Shown piece after piece: positions 63,079-64,000 of a DNA stretch of 64,000 nt; the first letter of the stretch is position 1, and the number at the start of each line of letters is the position of its first letter. This stretch comes from Geothrix sp. SG200 (GTDB lineage Bacteria; Acidobacteriota; Holophagae; Holophagales; Holophagaceae). Both the position numbers and the translations under genes were made by a program. The notes below the pieces were generated by a model, which saw only the letters and a program-made list of their open reading frames with translations, searched no databases and was not told the origin of the DNA. The stretch is taken from NCBI RefSeq assembly GCF_022808935.1, contig NZ_JAKZFR010000008.1:62001-126000 (forward strand). The letters are read 5' to 3'.

Positions 63079-64000
63079 ATGGGCCTGCGCCTCCTTCTTG
63101 TGGACAGCGACCGGAGCTTCCTCAAGGAGCACAAGGTCAGCCTGGAGGCGGCCTTCGATCTGGAGGTGGCCAGCTCGCCGGACGGCGTGGTGGAGCGCCT
63201 GGAGCGGGGCGACTACGCGGCCGCGCTCATCTGCGTCGAGGTGGCGGACAACAAGGGCTACGCGCTCTGCTCGACCCTCCGGAGGCAGCCGGCCCTGGCC
63301 GCGCTGAAGATCGCCCTCATCAGCGCCAAGGCCACGGAAGAGGAGTACCGCAGGCACCAGAGCCTCAAGGGCCGGGCGGACCTCTATCTGCGAAAGCCCA
63401 TCGCCCCCAGCGCCCTGGTGGCGGCCCTCTCGCCCCTGGTGCCCGCCCGCGCGGTGGATCCGGATAATCCCCTGGGCGACCTGGCGGACGTGGAGGGGGG
63501 TGACGACTGGCTGGACAACCTGCGGGGCGCGATGGCCCCGCCCGCCCCGGCACCAGCCCCGGCACCAACCAATGCGCCAACCCCGGCACCGACGTCTGTG
63601 TCGACGCCCAGCCCCGAACCGCCGCCGACCCCTCCCGTCCCCGCCGCCGCGAAACAAGGCCGGTCCACGCGGCCGCCGGACACCACCCGCGCCCATCTGC
63701 TGGAGGAGCAGGTCGTCGCCCTCCGGGAGGAGCTGCGGGTGAGGGACCAGCAGCTCCGGGAGGCCGAGGATTATCTCCACGAGCGCATCGGGGCCGCCAC
63801 CCTGAACCTCGATGAAATCGCGGCCAGGGATCGCGATCTCGCCGCGGCCCGGCAGGAGGCCGAGGATGCCCGGGCGGTTTCGGACCGGCTCGAGAAGGAC
63901 CTGGCAGCGCTGAAGTCCGCCATGCAGGTCCAGGAACGGGAACAGGCTGATCTCAAGGCCCGGCTGAAGCAGGCGGAGGCCAAGCTCGCCGCCAGCGTCG
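63079..64000 (+). CDS. FrzS-like pseudo-receiver protein with Pro-rich linker and coiled coil (3' end beyond window)
   Basis: This protein has an N-terminal receiver-like domain (about 1-118: LLLVDSDRSF, ALICVEVADN, IALISAKA, YLRKPI). The phosphoacceptor place appears to be Glu (CVEV) instead of Asp, so it is probably a pseudo-receiver. A Pro/Ala/Thr-rich linker (about 150-200) and a long heptad coiled coil follow, running off the window. The layout resembles FrzS/polar-motility scaffold proteins. ATG at 63079 follows AAGGA. Confidence 0.75.
   Translation, partial: MGLRLLLVDSDRSFLKEHKVSLEAAFDLEVASSPDGVVERLERGDYAAALICVEVADNKGYALCSTLRRQPALAALKIALISAKATEEEYRRHQSLKGRADLYLRKPIAPSALVAALSPLVPARAVDPDNPLGDLADVEGGDDWLDNLRGAMAPPAPAPAPAPTNAPTPAPTSVSTPSPEPPPTPPVPAAAKQGRSTRPPDTTRAHLLEEQVVALREELRVRDQQLREAEDYLHERIGAATLNLDEIAARDRDLAAARQEAEDARAVSDRLEKDLAALKSAMQVQEREQADLKARLKQAEAKLAASV

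Overview
The window is high-GC bacterial DNA with tightly packed genes, many of them joined by 4-nt ATGA or GTGA overlaps. Gene content (a Wza/Wzb/Wzc exporter, a Wzx/Wzy-type polysaccharide locus, a sigma-54 regulator, and an HtrA next to a FrzS-like receiver) fits a Gram-negative such as a Holophaga/Geothrix-type acidobacterium or a deltaproteobacterium. No rRNA or other taxonomic marker is present, so this is only an inference.

Region 1 (1-35952) is a capsule/exopolysaccharide locus. It opens with export genes (wza, wzb and the tyrosine kinase wzc). A three-gene amino-acid module follows: a free-standing adenylation-carrier protein, an acyl-CoA-dehydrogenase-like enzyme and a divergent GNAT/FemAB-like transferase. 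Next come UDP-HexNAc uronate synthesis (tviB and a wbpP/tviC-type epimerase), five GT4 glycosyltransferase genes (one fused to a deacetylase and one reduced to a remnant) and two DUF2334 deacetylase-like paralogues. Then follow an asparagine-synthase-like protein, a flippase, a CapA protein, a polymerase/ligase and an ATP-grasp enzyme. A PglC-type initiating transferase, a DegT aminotransferase and a membrane 4,6-dehydratase suggest that the first sugar is bacillosamine-like or another diamino sugar. Two secreted beta-helix proteins may trim or modify the polymer. A histidine kinase and an NtrC-type regulator sit beside the second of these, whose gene has a perfect -24/-12 promoter. A 337-bp MITE-like element with 20-bp terminal inverted repeats separates the aminotransferase from the initiating transferase.

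Region 2 (36787-61339) is a composite genomic island in a tRNA-His gene. The intact tRNA lies at the right end (61295-61372, minus strand). A 58-bp perfect copy of its 3' half and trailer lies at 36787-36844, and a third, slightly diverged att core lies at 43117-43150. The island therefore looks like two units in tandem. The left one (about 6 kb) is an ArsR-controlled RND heavy-metal efflux operon. The right one (about 18 kb) carries a proteasome-like Ntn-hydrolase with a small Panacea/SocA-like partner in AT-rich DNA, a self-regulated Fic protein, two tyrosine recombinases alternating with small HTH proteins, a stand-alone reverse transcriptase, a type I restriction-modification operon with an embedded rhuM, and four unrecognised small genes. 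Left of the island, 36453-36800 holds two 174-bp tandem repeats, each starting with a tRNA-His 3' end, which look like scars of older insertions.

Region 3 (61373-64000) returns to chromosomal backbone: an HtrA/Do protease and the start of a FrzS-like pseudo-receiver/coiled-coil protein that runs off the window.
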